The notes under the pieces: model-generated
The model's input: only the letters and a program-made list of their open reading frames with translations
Told to the model about the DNA's origin: nothing
Database searches by the model: none
Translations under genes and position numbers: made by a program
Shown: piece by piece, positions 62,443-64,000 of the stretch
Numbering within the stretch: position 1 is the stretch's first letter
Layout: each line of letters starts with the position of its first letter
Assembly (NCBI GenBank): GCA_963778185.1
Contig: CAVZTF010000003.1
Span: forward strand, 1,860,001 to 1,924,000
DNA length: 64,000 nucleotides
Direction: 5' to 3'
DNA from: RPQJ01 sp963778185
Lineage (GTDB): Bacteria > Pseudomonadota > Gammaproteobacteria > Steroidobacterales > Steroidobacteraceae

Positions 62443-63375
62443 TCGGTTGCCTCGACTGCGCGTCAGGCCGTCGGCGGCATAGATCGCGAGCGCCGTCCAG
62501 ATCATCACGAAGCCGATGGCGCGGGAGCGCGGGAAGGGCTCGTGATAGAGGAACACGCCGAGCAGGAACTGCAGCGTCGGGCCGATGTACTGCAGGAGCC
62601 CGAGGGTCGATAGAGGGATCCGGCGGGCGCCATAGGCGAAGAGTGCCAGCGGCAGCGCCGTGACCACGCCGCTCACGAGCAGCAGCGAATTGATCGTGGC
62701 GCCTGAGTGCCCGAGCGTGCCCGTGCCCTGCTGCTCGCACCACAAGAGGAAAGCGATTGCGAACGGCGTGATCAGCAGCGTCTCCGTCGCGAGCCCCGGC
62801 ACGGCCTCCACTGCGATGACCTTGCGGATCAGGCCGTAGGTGCCGAAGGTGGCCGCGAGCGAGAGAGCGATCCACGGCGGCCGACCGACGACGATCGCGA
62901 GGTAGAGCACGCCGGCCGCCGCGAGGCCAACCGCCGTCCATTGCGCACGATTCAGCCGCTCCGACAGCACCAGGACCCCGAGCGCGATGTTGAGCAGGGG
63001 GTTGATGAAGTAGCCAAGGCTCGCCTCGACGACGTGGCCGCCGTTCACGGCCCAGATGTAGATCAGCCAGTTGACGCTGACGAGTACGGCCGAGGCTGCC
63101 AGCCTCATTCGTGTCCCGGAGTCCGCGAGCGCTGCCCGGACGGCGCCGAGTTCGCCACGCAGGGCGAGCCAGGCGAAGGCCGCGACGCAGCACCACACGA
63201 TGCGGTGGCTCATGATCTGCAGCGAAGGCACGCTTGCGAGCGCCTTCAGGTAGATCGGGAGGAGTCCCCAGATGGCGAAGGCGGTCACGGCCGCGGCGAG
63301 GCCCGAGCCGGCGTCCGACCGCCCAGCGTCGGTCTGCGTAGGAGGGTTGTCGTGGCCGGCCATGGGGGCGCGCAT
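62413..63375 (-). CDS. rarD: RarD-like EamA-family transporter
   Basis: Ten-helix DMT protein of 320 residues. VTAFAIWGLLPIYLKAL, SHRIVWCC, VNWLIYIWAVNGGHVVEASLGYFINPLLNI and LQYIGPTLQFLLGVFLYHEPFPRSRAIGFVMIWTALAIYAAD are close to E. coli RarD. The substrate is unknown. The hydrophilic N-terminus (about 20 residues) could begin at ATG 63375 or 63363. The C-terminal tail GRIRRV is encoded by the inverted repeat. Confidence 0.93.
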   Translation of the reverse strand: MRAPMAGHDNPPTQTDAGRSDAGSGLAAAVTAFAIWGLLPIYLKALASVPSLQIMSHRIVWCCVAAFAWLALRGELGAVRAALADSGTRMRLAASAVLVSVNWLIYIWAVNGGHVVEASLGYFINPLLNIALGVLVLSERLNRAQWTAVGLAAAGVLYLAIVVGRPPWIALSLAATFGTYGLIRKVIAVEAVPGLATETLLITPFAIAFLLWCEQQGTGTLGHSGATINSLLLVSGVVTALPLALFAYGARRIPLSTLGLLQYIGPTLQFLLGVFLYHEPFPRSRAIGFVMIWTALAIYAADGLTRSRGNRGASGRIRRV

Positions 63376-63471
63376 TGTCGCAGATTGCCGGAGAGCCTGA
63401 TCTCGGAAAGCCACGAGCGCAGCCGCCGGGCGCCCTCGGGCAAGCTAGCACCGCTTCACGACACCCTGGCC

Positions 63472-63831
63472 ATGCCCCTCGAGACTCCAAGGCTCAAGCG
63501 CGAATTCGAGACCATGCAGCGCATGGTCGGCATCTATTGCGCGGATCATCATGCGACCGGGGACGCGCGTCCCTGTCACGATTGCAGCGAATTCCTCGAC
63601 TATGCGGGGCGGCGACTGGAGAAGTGCCCGTACGGCGAGGGCAAACCGGTGTGCGCGAAGTGCCCCATCCACTGCTACAAGCGGGTCCAGCGCGAGCAGG
63701 CGAGGGCAATCATGCGTTACGCGGGGCCGCGTATGTTACTGCGCCATCCCTGGCTCAGTCTCACGCACGTGCTCGACAAGCTGCGCCGCGTCGAACATCC
63801 GATGGCCGCGCGACGCCGCGACCGGGGTTAG
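63472..63831 (+). CDS. ygbA: YgbA-type nitrous oxide-stimulated promoter family protein
   Basis: Cysteine-rich protein of 119 residues of the YgbA_NO family. Cysteines occur in IYCADHH, CHDCSEF, EKCPYGEGKPVCAKCPIHCYK, a pattern suited to binding iron-sulfur or zinc. E. coli ygbA is induced by nitric oxide through NsrR. The ATG at 63472 gives MPLETPRLKREFETMQRM, the conserved start. No NsrR-type operator was identified upstream. Confidence 0.92.
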   Translation: MPLETPRLKREFETMQRMVGIYCADHHATGDARPCHDCSEFLDYAGRRLEKCPYGEGKPVCAKCPIHCYKRVQREQARAIMRYAGPRMLLRHPWLSLTHVLDKLRRVEHPMAARRRDRG

Positions 63832-63840
63832 ATCCTCCCG

Positions 63841-64000
63841 TCAGGCGGCGCGGCTCGCCCGCGCAGCGGCGACCGGGGAGCGCTCGGCCACCTGGTCCTT
63901 GAGAAACCCGTTCTCGGGCTTCCATTCCAGCGACTCGATCTTCCGGCGCAGGGCCTCGGTCTCCGCATCGGCGACGAGGCGGACCTTCGGTGAAACCCGG
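63841..64000 (-). CDS. Unidentified protein, C-terminal 52 residues only
   Basis: A leftward frame is open from the right edge to TGA at 63841-63843. The visible end reads KVRLVADAETEALRRKIESL, then WKPENGFLKDQVAERS and an alanine/arginine-rich tail. The first part looks like a real amphipathic helix. Too little is visible to name it. It is convergent with ygbA, ten bases apart. Confidence 0.6.
   Translation of the reverse strand, partial: RVSPKVRLVADAETEALRRKIESLEWKPENGFLKDQVAERSPVAAARASRAA

Overview
The window is 64 kb of gene-dense, very GC-rich DNA. Gene content and order point to a gammaproteobacterium, probably in or near the Steroidobacterales/Xanthomonadales-Nevskiales part of the class. 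Several gene orders are typical of that class: rhlB divergent from trxA-rho; aroQ-accB-accC; prmA, dusB and fis followed by purH-purD; and a heptose block hldD-gmhB-gmhA-hldE. The presence of plsB, rarD, ygbA and greB agrees. The exact genus cannot be read from the sequence.

Layout. 1-4 kb: a UvrD/Rep-type helicase cut by the left edge, two small RRM RNA-binding proteins with long leaders, and a small GDT1-type manganese exporter beside heptamer repeats. 4-10 kb: arginine decarboxylase, a rhodanese, a glutathione transferase-like protein, homospermidine synthase and greB. 10.4-19 kb: an envelope-centred run with an M13 peptidase lipoprotein, LemA, two TPM-domain proteins, an L,D-transpeptidase, a Rieske oxygenase with an incomplete iron site, and a rhomboid protease. 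19-25 kb: an EamA transporter, a solitary contractile-tail sheath-like gene and a 5-oxoprolinase/hydantoinase gene broken by one extra base. 25-36 kb: alkyltransferase-like protein, hydrolase, SDR, methyltransferase-plsB, arfB, mscS, cysQ, yrfG and rhlB. 36-45.6 kb: trxA-rho, then the ADP-heptose operon facing a GT39 enzyme and a GT9 heptosyltransferase. 45.6-57.8 kb: a long leftward series of housekeeping genes (purD, purH, fis, dusB, a DUF3426 protein, prmA, accC, accB, aroQ, a TlpA-like protein, dsbD). 58-60 kb: groES-groEL with a CIRCE operator. 60-64 kb: small membrane proteins, a fatty-acid hydroxylase, rarD and ygbA.

How the genes work together. SpeA and homospermidine synthase are two steps of a route from arginine to homospermidine. 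HldE, GmhB, GmhA and HldD make ADP-heptose for the LPS core, and the facing GT9 and GT39 enzymes probably use or modify that core. AccB, AccC and PlsB serve fatty acid and phospholipid synthesis. DsbD and the TlpA-like protein bring reducing power to the periplasm. Trx, Rho, RhlB, GreB, Fis, ArfB and PrmA are core information-processing functions.

The less ordinary signals are: (i) the lone sheath gene with a palindromic operator upstream and no tail partners; (ii) two long hairpins in the prmA-accC gap that share a core, where the stem sequences differ but pairing is kept and every mismatch is a G-U wobble in one orientation; (iii) a 30-bp inverted repeat that gives two convergent, unrelated genes the same C-terminal tail; (iv) a degraded cutA upstream of an enlarged dsbD; (v) single extra bases in rho, groEL (two) and the 5-oxoprolinase gene, which suggest uncorrected insertion errors in the assembly. 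No tRNA, rRNA, CRISPR array or insertion sequence was recognised.
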